From positions 1 to 6,898 of the forward strand of contig CALPQP020000042.1 in the NCBI GenBank assembly GCA_943325745.2: a stretch of DNA of 6,898 bases, in the 5' to 3' direction. Origin of the DNA: Gulosibacter massiliensis. GTDB taxonomy: Bacteria; Actinomycetota; Actinomycetes; Actinomycetales; Microbacteriaceae. This document shows positions 1 to 6,014 of the stretch, piece by piece; the first letter of the stretch is position 1, and every line of letters begins with the position of its first letter. The position numbers were made by a program, and so were the translations under genes. The notes under the pieces were generated by a model. That model did no database searches, had not been told where the DNA came from, and was given only the letters and a program-made list of their open reading frames with translations.

Positions 1-205
1 ATGTCCACGGGATGGAAACCTCGCGGGTCTCTTCGTTCTTTTCAATCGAGAAAACGCCGTTTGTTTCGGTGATGTCGACCAGCAGAACGGTCGATTCGAG
101 CTCTGCTCCGGCCAGTTTTTCCGCCATGAATCGCATGTGGTCGGCCATTGATGGGTCGTTCATGTAATCGCAGACGCCGCGGACATCGGTGGGGTCAAGT
201 GCCAT
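1..205 (-). CDS. DUF2470-like domain protein, 5' part (cut by window edge)
   Basis: The first 68 residues are visible, from an ATG at 205-203; the rest lies beyond the left edge. The segment DVRGVCDYMNDPSMADHM (residues 7-24) and the closing EVSIPW (62-67) resemble the DUF2470 domain, which typically has a His-Met-Asn-Asp-like start helix, then a 'vD..G' strand, and ends in V-x-(V/I)-P-(W/F). Here LLVDITETNG (41-50) fits the middle strand. DUF2470 occurs alone in actinobacteria and also fused to flavin/heme-handling split-barrel proteins; no specific reaction can be assigned. The start is well supported by an AAAGGA ribosome site 9 bases upstream. The gene lies 21 bp downstream of xthA on the same strand, so the two are probably co-transcribed. 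The family call is by pattern memory only. Confidence 0.55.
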   Translation of the reverse strand, partial: MALDPTDVRGVCDYMNDPSMADHMRFMAEKLAGAELESTVLLVDITETNGVFSIEKNEETREVSIPWT

Positions 206-214
206 GATTCGTTT

Positions 215-220
215 TCCTTT
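215..220 (-). promoter_or_regulatory. Ribosome binding site of the DUF2470-like gene
   Basis: Read on the minus strand this is AAAGGA, 9 bases before the ATG at 205. It fixes the start and shows that this gene, downstream in a likely two-gene unit with xthA, uses ordinary Shine-Dalgarno initiation. Confidence 0.7.
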
Positions 221-226
221 CGTCTG

Positions 227-1057
227 TTACCAAAACATCGGGCGGTCGTCGTCTTCGTCCGCTCCACCAATTTCGACAACGACGGGAACGTGGTCGCTCG
301 GTTGTTCGCCCTTGCGCTGATCACGGTCGATGAAGGCGTCGGTGACGTTCGCCGCAAACGCTGGCGAACCCAGGATGAAGTCGATGCGCAGACCCTCGTT
401 GCGCGGGAAGGAGAGGTTTTTGTAGTCCCAATAGGTGTAGCCCTCCGGGACACGCGGCCGAACGCAGTCGGTCATGTTGATCGACTCAAACTTCGCGAAT
501 GATTCGCGTTCGACGGGCGAAATGTGGGTCGATAGGCCGGGAACCATTCGCGGGTCACCGCAGTCGTCATCGAGGGGAGCGATGTTGAAATCCCCCATGA
601 TCGCGAGCTGGTCGAACGTCGTCATTTCCGATGCGGTCGACGTTCGCAGAGCCTCGAGCCAGCGCAGCTTGTAATCGAAGTGCGGGTCATCGAGCGACCG
701 CCCGTTCGGGACGTACAAACTCCAGAGGCGAACCCCTTCGACCGTGACGCCGATCGCGCGGGCTTCGAGAGGCGGGTCATCCCCGTCGTGGTCCTTGGCG
801 AACCCGGGCATCCCGTCGAATCCGACGGTGATGTCCGTCATCGGGATCCTCGAGATGAACGCGACTCCGTTCCACTGTGACAACCCGTGGCACGCGATGT
901 CGTACCCGGCTGCCTCGAGTGCGGCCCGTGGGAACTGGTCGTCGCGACACTTTGTCTCTTGCAGAGCGAGAACATCAATGTCGCTCGCACCCAGCCAGTC
1001 AACGACGCGATCGACTCGAGTTCGAATCGAGTTGATGTTCCAGGTCGCAATGCGCAC
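227..1057 (-). CDS. xthA: Exodeoxyribonuclease III / AP endonuclease
   Basis: This is a 276-residue enzyme of the exonuclease III (EEP) family, which cuts DNA at abasic sites and trims 3' ends in base excision repair in the cytoplasm. Family motifs appear in order: MRIATWNINSIRTR at the N-terminus (Asn7), LALQETKC (30-37) with metal-binding Glu34, SLYVPNG (113-119) with Tyr115, MGDFNIAP (154-161) with Asp156 and Asn158, RIDFIL (224-229), and the terminal SDHVP (254-258) with Asp255-His256. All expected catalytic residues are present and the length is normal. A short acidic tail (GADEDDDRPMFW) follows the core. The start is GTG at 1057; no Shine-Dalgarno sequence precedes it, and a TAAACT element sits 7 bases upstream, so a leaderless mRNA is likely. 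It diverges from pyrE. Confidence 0.95.
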   Translation of the reverse strand: MRIATWNINSIRTRVDRVVDWLGASDIDVLALQETKCRDDQFPRAALEAAGYDIACHGLSQWNGVAFISRIPMTDITVGFDGMPGFAKDHDGDDPPLEARAIGVTVEGVRLWSLYVPNGRSLDDPHFDYKLRWLEALRTSTASEMTTFDQLAIMGDFNIAPLDDDCGDPRMVPGLSTHISPVERESFAKFESINMTDCVRPRVPEGYTYWDYKNLSFPRNEGLRIDFILGSPAFAANVTDAFIDRDQRKGEQPSDHVPVVVEIGGADEDDDRPMFW

Positions 1058-1064
1058 GAGTGCG

Positions 1065-1070
1065 AGTTTA
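1065..1070 (-). promoter_or_regulatory. -10 element of xthA (probably leaderless)
   Basis: On the minus strand this reads TAAACT (TANNNT) and occupies -13 to -8 relative to the GTG start. A transcription start on or within a base of the GTG is expected. I see no convincing -35 box and no Shine-Dalgarno sequence. The upstream part of this promoter would overlap that of pyrE. Confidence 0.5.
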
Positions 1071-1079
1071 GGCGTTCGC

Positions 1080-1085
1080 TAAGGT
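1080..1085 (+). promoter_or_regulatory. -10 element of pyrE (probably leaderless)
   Basis: TAAGGT lies exactly at -12 to -7 from the pyrE ATG at 1092, so transcription should begin at the A of the start codon. An AAGGA at 1087-1091 abuts the ATG with no spacing and cannot act as a normal Shine-Dalgarno sequence. No clear -35 box is visible. Confidence 0.55.
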
Positions 1086-1091
1086 TAAGGA

Positions 1092-1643
1092 ATGACCGAC
1101 GACCGCTCGCAACTCGCGTCCCTCATCAAGGACAACGCGGTTTTTTTCGGTGATTTCACTCTGACGAGCGGGGTGAAGGCGACCTATTACATCGACCTCC
1201 GCCGTGTCAGCCTCGACCACCGGGTGGCTCCACTGATTGGTGACGTCATGGTCGAGCTCATCGCGGACATCCCCGACATCGCCGCCGTGGGCGGACTGAC
1301 CATGGGCGCTGACCCGATTGCGTCGGCCGTTCTACATCGGGGTGTCCTGAAGGGCAAAGCCTACGACGCGTTCGTCGTTCGCAAAGAGCCCAAAGACCAC
1401 GGCCGCGGGAAGCAGGTCGAAGGCCCCGACCTCGAGGGAAAGCGTGTCGTCGTGCTCGAAGACACGTCGACGACCGGCGGTTCTCCGCTTGCTGCCGCGG
1501 CAGCGCTGGAAAAGGTGGGCGCGACTGTCGTCGCGATTGCCGTTGTTGTGGACCGAAACACGGGCGCAAAGGAAGTTATCGAAGCCGCCGGCTACGAATA
1601 TCGAGCGGCGATTTCACTGAGTGATTTGGGGTTGGAATCATGA
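1092..1643 (+). CDS. pyrE: Orotate phosphoribosyltransferase
   Basis: This 183-residue enzyme joins orotate to PRPP to make OMP, the fifth step of de novo pyrimidine synthesis. The PRPP-binding signature VVVLEDTSTTGGS lies at residues 119-131, with the acidic pair Glu123-Asp124 in place. The flexible catalytic loop is seen as RKEPKDHGRGKQVEG (97-111). The N-terminal GDFTLTSGVKATYYIDLR (20-37) is the typical orotate-side segment with its Lys and Tyr. The length is usual for actinobacterial PyrE. The start is ATG at 1092 under a leaderless-type promoter. The stop TGA overlaps the ATG of the next gene as ATGA, which points to translational coupling with the membrane protein downstream. Confidence 0.95.
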   Translation: MTDDRSQLASLIKDNAVFFGDFTLTSGVKATYYIDLRRVSLDHRVAPLIGDVMVELIADIPDIAAVGGLTMGADPIASAVLHRGVLKGKAYDAFVVRKEPKDHGRGKQVEGPDLEGKRVVVLEDTSTTGGSPLAAAAALEKVGATVVAIAVVVDRNTGAKEVIEAAGYEYRAAISLSDLGLES

Positions 1644-2812
1644 CCGACAAGGACAACGACGACTCTCGGGACGACGTCGACTGGCTCAAAGACGCCTTTG
1701 ATCGCGCCATCCAGGGCGATAACGGAACAGTCCCCGATGCCGCGCGCCCGGTGGTCAACCCCTTCGCTGGACTGACGCCGACGAGCGACTCAGCACCGGT
1801 TGAGCACGTCGTGCCGGTTGAGCCCATCGCTCCGACCACTCCGATAGTCCCTTGGGAGTCGGTCGAGATGCCGTCAAACCGACACGACCTTGACCTCGAT
1901 TTCGAGACCGACGACTTGCCTCCGGTCACGTTGTTTGAGCCGGTGCTCCCGGTAGATTACTCAATTCCGGCGGTGGCGACCGATTACCCTCCCACCGAGA
2001 CTCTTGACGCGGTTGATTTGCCGGCGACGGCGGTGCCCGAACTCGTTGCGCCGGTTACACCGGTCGTCACACCGCCCACCCCGTCGGAAGAAATGAGCGG
2101 AATCGACCGAATCGACGCGCTGTTCTCGTTCAATGACGCGTCGGCCCCGACGATCCCGTTGGTCGCTGCACCGGGAAGTCCACACCCCGACTCGTCAAGA
2201 CCAGCTCGAGAACCGAGACCATCGGACGAGGCGCGTTTACGCCGGCGACTGCTATTGATTGTTGGGGGAATCCTCGTCGTCATCGTTGCGATTGGTGCAT
2301 ACCTTGCGGGCGGGCTCCTGGCCTCGCCGGCTACCGCGCCGACCCCCGAAGTTACCGAAGCGCCGGTTGCACCGACGACTGCTCAGCCGCCGGGCGAATA
2401 CTCGTTCATCGAACTTTTCGGAGGTGAATGCCTCGATCCGTTTGACACCGCGTGGGCCTCGACGTTTATCGTGGTCGATTGTGCGACCCCGCACTCCGCG
2501 CAACTCGTCTACGCCGGCGATCTCGCTGTAGACGGGTCTTACCTTTCTTACCCCGGCGACGATGTCGTGGGGAACGCCGCGATGGCGGAATGTTCGCGCA
2601 AGGGCGTCCTCAATCTGGCGAGCGCGAATACCTACCCTGACCTGCTCGTGTCGTCGGCTTACCCCGTTTCAGTGGCAGCGTGGGACTCGGGTGAGACGCG
2701 GTATTACTGTTTCGTGAACCTGTCGAGCGGCGACCCAATCGACGGTGATCTCGCCGGCAAATTGATTACGCGGGGCGCGGAGGCAACTCCGGAACCGACC
2801 GCGACCCCTTAA
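1640..2812 (+). CDS. Single-pass membrane protein, septum-formation-like exterior domain
   Basis: This 390-residue protein has three parts. Residues 1 to about 198 are acidic, rich in Pro, Val and Thr, and probably disordered in the cytoplasm. After a basic stretch RLRRR (about 199-203) comes one hydrophobic helix (about 204-228, LLLIVGGILVVIVAIGAYLAGG), giving an N-in, C-out topology. After a Pro/Thr linker, residues about 255-375 form an exterior domain with GGECLDPF (Cys264), VVDCATPHSAQLVYAG (Cys281, His285), AECSRKG (Cys318) and WDSGETRYYCFV (Cys357). The C-x(16)-C-xxPH plus late W..G.....C layout matches the actinobacterial 'septum formation' domain (PF13845-like), named for weak evidence in mycobacteria; the four Cys may form two disulfides. 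The ATG overlaps the pyrE stop by 4 bp. The last 47 bp overlap the opposing methyltransferase gene. The precise role is unknown. Confidence 0.8.
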   Translation: MTDKDNDDSRDDVDWLKDAFDRAIQGDNGTVPDAARPVVNPFAGLTPTSDSAPVEHVVPVEPIAPTTPIVPWESVEMPSNRHDLDLDFETDDLPPVTLFEPVLPVDYSIPAVATDYPPTETLDAVDLPATAVPELVAPVTPVVTPPTPSEEMSGIDRIDALFSFNDASAPTIPLVAAPGSPHPDSSRPAREPRPSDEARLRRRLLLIVGGILVVIVAIGAYLAGGLLASPATAPTPEVTEAPVAPTTAQPPGEYSFIELFGGECLDPFDTAWASTFIVVDCATPHSAQLVYAGDLAVDGSYLSYPGDDVVGNAAMAECSRKGVLNLASANTYPDLLVSSAYPVSVAAWDSGETRYYCFVNLSSGDPIDGDLAGKLITRGAEATPEPTATP

Positions 2813-3620
2813 CACCGAGCCGCGATTCCATTACCGCGACGGCGTCGTCGGACTGGTCAATCAAGACGACATGGCGACCGAGCTCACGAGCGGCCGCACC
2901 CGTGGTCCCGCTTCCCGCGAACGCATCGAGGACCCAATCACCCGGCCGACTCGACGCGGCGATCATCCGCCGCAGAATTCCGACGGGCTTTTGGGTCGCG
3001 TACCCCGTCTTTTCCTTGCCTGTTGGGGACACAATGGTGTGCCACCAGACATCGGTCGGCAGTTTTCCGCGCGCGACCTTCTCGGGGGTAACCAGACCAG
3101 GCGCCATGTACGGCTCGCGATCGACCTCAGCCGAATCAAAAAAATATGTCGCAGGGTTCTTCACGTACACCAAAATCGTGTCGTGTTTCGTCGGCCACCG
3201 TGTGGTTGACTTCGCGCCATAGTCGTACGCCCAGATGATTTCGTTGAGAAAACTCTCGCGCCCGAACATCGCATCCAACGCGACCTTGGCGTAGTGCGCC
3301 TCTCGATAGTCGAGGTGAAGGTACAGCGTGCCCGAATCAGTGAGCACTCGGTGCGCCTCGACAAGTCGGGGTTCGAGGAACCCCCAATAGTCTTCGAATG
3401 CGTCGTCGTACCCGTACAAAATACCCTTGACCGTCTCGTAGGACGCACCGCCGAATCCAGTTCTTGTCCCGCCCTCGGCGCGCACGGTCTTCAGTGACTG
3501 GCGTTCTTGTCGTCGACCGGTATTGAATGGCGGGTCAAAATATACGACCTGGAAAGTTTCGTCCGGCAGTCGCCTCAATAGTTCGAGGTTGTCGCCCCGC
3601 ACGATGTGGGTCTCGGTCAT
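2766..3620 (-). CDS. Solitary site-specific DNA methyltransferase (amino-MTase, beta order)
   Basis: This 284-residue AdoMet-dependent enzyme should methylate an exocyclic amino group of adenine or cytosine (N6-A or N4-C). Catalytic motif IV is DPPFNTG (29-35). A conserved SGTLYLHLDYREAHY block lies at 96-110, TQKP at 209-212 (motif X), and AdoMet-binding motif I, DAFAGSGTTG, at 232-241. Motif IV before motif I, with no large insertion between, is the beta-group order. No long target-recognition domain is evident, so specificity may rest in residues about 120-200. No restriction endonuclease lies beside it: its neighbours are a septum-like protein and an RNA methyltransferase. It is therefore probably an orphan methyltransferase. 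The ATG at 3620 has AGGGGA directly against it, too close for a ribosome site, while TAACTT sits at -12 to -7. The target sequence cannot be read from here. Confidence 0.88.
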   Translation of the reverse strand: MTETHIVRGDNLELLRRLPDETFQVVYFDPPFNTGRRQERQSLKTVRAEGGTRTGFGGASYETVKGILYGYDDAFEDYWGFLEPRLVEAHRVLTDSGTLYLHLDYREAHYAKVALDAMFGRESFLNEIIWAYDYGAKSTTRWPTKHDTILVYVKNPATYFFDSAEVDREPYMAPGLVTPEKVARGKLPTDVWWHTIVSPTGKEKTGYATQKPVGILRRMIAASSRPGDWVLDAFAGSGTTGAAARELGRHVVLIDQSDDAVAVMESRLGVKGSRSVPELPPRPA

Positions 3621-3625
3621 TCCCC

Positions 3626-3631
3626 TAAGTT
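3626..3631 (+). promoter_or_regulatory. -10 element of the SpoU-family gene, shared block with the opposite promoter
   Basis: TAAGTT lies exactly at -12 to -7 from the GTG at 3638, so a leaderless transcript is expected. It overlaps by five bases the minus-strand -10 element at 3627-3632. The palindrome GTTAAC (3629-3634) covers part of it. No Shine-Dalgarno sequence precedes the GTG. Confidence 0.6.
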
Positions 3632-3632
3632 A
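3627..3632 (-). promoter_or_regulatory. -10 element of the DNA methyltransferase gene
   Basis: Read on the minus strand this is TAACTT at exactly -12 to -7 from the methyltransferase ATG at 3620. Together with the plus-strand TAAGTT it makes the 7-bp block TAAGTTA, a symmetrical -10 serving both directions. Confidence 0.6.
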
Positions 3633-3637
3633 ACAGA

Positions 3638-4282
3638 GTGACGGAAGACGAACGCGATTCGGCGACACCCGAACTTTCTACACACGGCGTTGGCCCGTGG
3701 AGTGGAGAGTGGCCGACCGACCCCAAGCTCGACCCAGCGCTCCTCGAAAATGGCGACACCCGCAACGTCATCGACGAATACCGCTATTGGACGATGGAAG
3801 CGATTGTCGCTGACCTTGATTCCAAGCGTCACCGATTTCACGTCGCGATCGAGAACTGGCAACACGACCTCAACATCGGGTCGATTGTTCGCACCGCGAA
3901 CGCGTTCCTCGCAAATACGGTCCACATCGTCGGCCGCCGGCGCTGGAACAAGCGCGGGGCGATGGTCACCGATCGTTACCAGCATGTGATTCACCACCCC
4001 ACGATCGACGAATTTCTCGAATGGGCACGAACCCACAAACTGACGGTCGTCGGCGTCGACAACGTACCGGGCTCGGTGTCGATTGATGAAACCTCGTTGC
4101 CCGAGGCGTGCGTGTTGCTGTTCGGCCAAGAGGGCCCGGGGCTGTCTACCGAAGCCATCGCCGCGAGCGACCTCGTCGTCGAAATCGAACAATTTGGTTC
4201 TACGCGGTCGCTTAATGCGTCGGCTGCCGCGGCCATCATCATGCACTCCTGGATCCGAGAGCACATCGTCGCCAAACGGTAG
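3638..4282 (+). CDS. SpoU/TrmH-family RNA 2'-O-methyltransferase
   Basis: This 214-residue protein belongs to the SPOUT (trefoil-knot) superfamily, SpoU/TrmH branch, which methylates ribose 2'-OH groups of tRNA or rRNA with AdoMet as donor. The three signatures are complete: motif 1 around [13 protein letters not shown] (78-90, with catalytic-type Arg85), motif 2 [12 protein letters not shown] (159-170), and motif 3 [18 protein letters not shown] (183-200). The first about 65 residues form a short extension with no known RNA-binding domain. Whether the target is tRNA or rRNA cannot be told from sequence alone. The start is GTG at 3638 without a ribosome site, under a leaderless-type -10. The stop codon lies inside the putative -10 element of purA. 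A SpoU methylase near pyrE and purA is, from memory, common in actinobacteria. Confidence 0.9.
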   Translation: MTEDERDSATPELSTHGVGPWSGEWPTDPKLDPALLENGDTRNVIDEYRYWTMEAIVADLDSKRHRFHVAIENWQHDLNIGSIVRTANAFLANTVHIVGRRRWNKRGAMVTDRYQHVIHHPTIDEFLEWARTHKLTVVGVDNVPGSVSIDETSLPEACVLLFGQEGPGLSTEAIAASDLVVEIEQFGSTRSLNASAAAAIIMHSWIREHIVAKR

Positions 4283-4285
4283 ACT
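4280..4285 (+). promoter_or_regulatory. Putative -10 element of purA, overlapping the upstream stop codon
   Basis: TAGACT begins with the TAG stop of the RNA methyltransferase gene. A transcription start near 4292 would leave a leader of about 23 bases that contains a Shine-Dalgarno sequence. No good -35 box is visible, so read-through from upstream could also transcribe purA. Confidence 0.4.
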
Positions 4286-4302
4286 GGAAAAGTTCGCCGA
4301 TC

Positions 4303-4308
4303 GAAGGA
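4303..4308 (+). promoter_or_regulatory. Ribosome binding site of purA
   Basis: GAAGGA with 6 bases before the ATG at 4315. It sets the start, which is also fixed by the conserved N-terminus. purA is one of the few non-coupled genes here with an ordinary leader. Confidence 0.75.
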
Positions 4309-4314
4309 ATCGAC

Positions 4315-5601
4315 ATGCCCGCAGTAGTCATCATTGGAGCCCAGTGGGGTGACGAGGGTAAGGGTAAGGCAACCGACCTCATCGCGGGACGTATCGATCA
4401 CGTCGTCAAATTTAACGGTGGAAACAACGCCGGTCACACGGTTGTCATCGGGAACGAAAAGTACGCGCTGCACCTCTTGCCCTCCGGAATCCTTACCGAG
4501 GGCGTCGTGCCCGTCATCGCAAACGGCGTCGTCATCGACCTCGAGGTCTTGTTCGAGGAGCTCGACGCCCTGACCAGTCGCGGCATCGACGTATCACGGC
4601 TTCGCGTGTCGGCCAACGCTCACGTCATCACCTCCTACCACCGCACGCTCGACAAGGTCACGGAACGATTCCTCGGAAAGCGCCAGATCGGGACCACGGG
4701 TCGCGGAATCGGACCCACCTACGCCGACAAAATCAACCGCGTGGGGATCCGCATCCAAGATATTTTCGACGAAGGAATTCTGCGCCAGAAGGTCGACGGC
4801 GCCCTGGACATGAAGAACCACCTCCTCGTCAAGATTTACAACCGCCGAGCGATAACCGCCGACGAAATCGTCGACGAACTGCTGTCGTACGCCGACCGCC
4901 TTCGCCCCTTGGTGTGCGACACGTCGCTGCTGCTTCACGAGGCGCTCGCCGACGGGAAGACGGTCTTGTTCGAAGGCGGCCAAGCAACGATGCTTGATGT
5001 CGACCACGGCACGTACCCGTTTGTCACGTCGTCCAACTCGACCGCCGGCGGCGCGTCAACAGGGTCGGGCATCGGACCGAACCGGATATCCCGCGTGATC
5101 GGAATCGTCAAGGCGTACACGACTCGCGTTGGGTCTGGTCCCTTTCCGACGGAACTCGATAACGAGGAAGGTGAGCGACTTCGACAGGCCGGCGCTGAAT
5201 TCGGCACGACCACCGGCCGCCCGCGTCGATGCGGATGGTACGACGCCCCGATTGCACGTTATTCGGCGCGCATTAACGGAATTACCGACTTTGTCCTCAC
5301 CAAGCTCGATGTGCTCACGGGGCTCACCGAAATCCCGGTCTGCGTTGCCTATGAGGTCGACGGGGTTCGTTTCGATGAAATGCCTATTAACCAATCTGAT
5401 TTCCACCACGCGACACCCGTATACGAATCGTTCCCCGGCTGGACCGAAGACATCTCGACCGCACGTTCCTTTGCGGACCTCCCGGCAAACGCACAGAACT
5501 ACGTTCACGCCATCGAAAAAATATCCGGTGCCCGGTTCTCGGCGATTGGCGTCGGACCTGCCCGGGACGAAATCATCGCAATTCACGACCTTCTCGACTA
5601 G
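4315..5601 (+). CDS. purA: Adenylosuccinate synthetase
   Basis: This 428-residue enzyme joins IMP and aspartate at the cost of GTP to make adenylosuccinate, the first step from IMP to AMP. The N-terminal [14 protein letters not shown] (8-21) carries the GTP loop with catalytic Asp13. [12 protein letters not shown] (33-44) carries His41. Both have the same numbers as in the E. coli enzyme. Further on are [11 protein letters not shown] (126-136) for [26 protein letters not shown] (219-241), [13 protein letters not shown] (298-310) for aspartate/ribose contacts, LTKLDVL (328-334) for guanine recognition, and [10 protein letters not shown] (412-421) near the end. Length and motifs are complete. 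GGQAT replaces the GAQGT of E. coli-type enzymes, a variant I associate with actinobacteria. The stop at 5601 is followed by a gap with only weak inverted repeats and no convincing terminator. Confidence 0.97.
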   Translation: MPAVVIIGAQWGDEGKGKATDLIAGRIDHVVKFNGGNNAGHTVVIGNEKYALHLLPSGILTEGVVPVIANGVVIDLEVLFEELDALTSRGIDVSRLRVSANAHVITSYHRTLDKVTERFLGKRQIGTTGRGIGPTYADKINRVGIRIQDIFDEGILRQKVDGALDMKNHLLVKIYNRRAITADEIVDELLSYADRLRPLVCDTSLLLHEALADGKTVLFEGGQATMLDVDHGTYPFVTSSNSTAGGASTGSGIGPNRISRVIGIVKAYTTRVGSGPFPTELDNEEGERLRQAGAEFGTTTGRPRRCGWYDAPIARYSARINGITDFVLTKLDVLTGLTEIPVCVAYEVDGVRFDEMPINQSDFHHATPVYESFPGWTEDISTARSFADLPANAQNYVHAIEKISGARFSAIGVGPARDEIIAIHDLLD

Positions 5602-5660
5602 AACATCCAAGTTTTGTCCAAGATTTGGCTAAAGCCCGAACGGACAGAGATTGTCGGATT

Positions 5661-5666
5661 TACACT
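5661..5666 (+). promoter_or_regulatory. -10 element of the lipoprotein/acidic-protein unit
   Basis: TACACT lies exactly at -12 to -7 from an ATG at 5673. Transcription would start at 5673, giving either a leaderless message read from 5673 or a 21-base leader with a Shine-Dalgarno sequence for the ATG at 5694. Confidence 0.5.
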
Positions 5667-5682
5667 GGGGATATGGAACATC

Positions 5683-5688
5683 AAAGGA
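5683..5688 (+). promoter_or_regulatory. Ribosome binding site deciding the lipoprotein start
   Basis: AAAGGA, 5 bases before the ATG at 5694. It favours 5694 over the in-frame ATG at 5673, although the latter coincides with the predicted transcription start. Confidence 0.6.
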
Positions 5689-5693
5689 AGCGC

Positions 5694-6014
5694 ATGACAC
5701 AGCGCCTCATTGTCACCACTGTGGCGTCCGCAGCGTTGTTGCTGACGACGCTTGCAGGCTGTGCCCCGACCGTTCCCAGCGAGTCCATGAGCGTACTCAC
5801 CGGAAACGAAATTCTCACTGCCGACCTAGGGACTGACGTATCGGCACGTGGTGTGGTTCTCGCTGCGGTCCTCCTTGTCGCGGGTGATGTCGAAAAGGCG
5901 CTGACCAAGGGTGTCGTCACAGCACCCGAGGTGGAGGCGGCACGGGCGGCAATCGCCGAGGGAACGCTCGATATGTGGCGCCAGCGAGCCGACGCGGACG
6001 AGGCCACCCCGTGA
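5694..6014 (+). CDS. Small predicted lipoprotein of unknown function
   Basis: This is a 106-residue protein if started at 5694. A lipoprotein signal peptide is plain: MTQRLIVTTVASAALLLTTLAGC, with the lipobox LAGC placing the lipid-bearing Cys at residue 23. The mature part, about 84 residues, contains a short Ser/Thr/Pro linker, then two probable helices: SARGVVLAAVLLVAGDVEKALTKG, and TAPEVEAARAAIAEGTLDMWRQRADADE. It has no other Cys and I recognise no family. It should be anchored to the outer face of the cytoplasmic membrane. An in-frame ATG at 5673 would add MEHQRKR, making the signal n-region more basic, and that ATG sits at the predicted transcription start; both starts are possible. 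The stop TGA overlaps the GTG start of the next gene by 4 bp, so the two are a coupled pair. Confidence 0.75.
   Translation: MTQRLIVTTVASAALLLTTLAGCAPTVPSESMSVLTGNEILTADLGTDVSARGVVLAAVLLVAGDVEKALTKGVVTAPEVEAARAAIAEGTLDMWRQRADADEATP

Noticed and set aside
2766..3620. Restriction-modification system
   Set aside because: No endonuclease, specificity subunit or controller gene is present on either side; only the methyltransferase is supported.
3617..4264. Minus-strand open frame of 215 codons opposite the SpoU gene
   Set aside because: It is a mirror of a gene with all three SpoU motifs; the antisense product shows no recognisable motif.
5056..5610. Minus-strand open frame of 184 codons opposite the end of purA
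   Set aside because: It lies wholly inside conserved purA coding sequence and has no family features or ribosome site.
5602..5660. Terminator after purA
   Set aside because: Only very short repeats are present (CCAA/TTGG at 5619-5629 and GGC/GCC around 5627-5637) without a T-run; not enough to call.
5625..5693. Upstream ATG at 5625 as start of the lipoprotein
   Set aside because: It adds a polar stretch before the signal peptide and lies upstream of the predicted transcription start at 5673.
5975..6010. ATG at 5975 as start of the acidic protein
   Set aside because: It would overlap the lipoprotein gene by 40 bp and put 12 polar/basic residues before the signal peptide; the GTG at 6011 gives the usual 4-bp coupled overlap.
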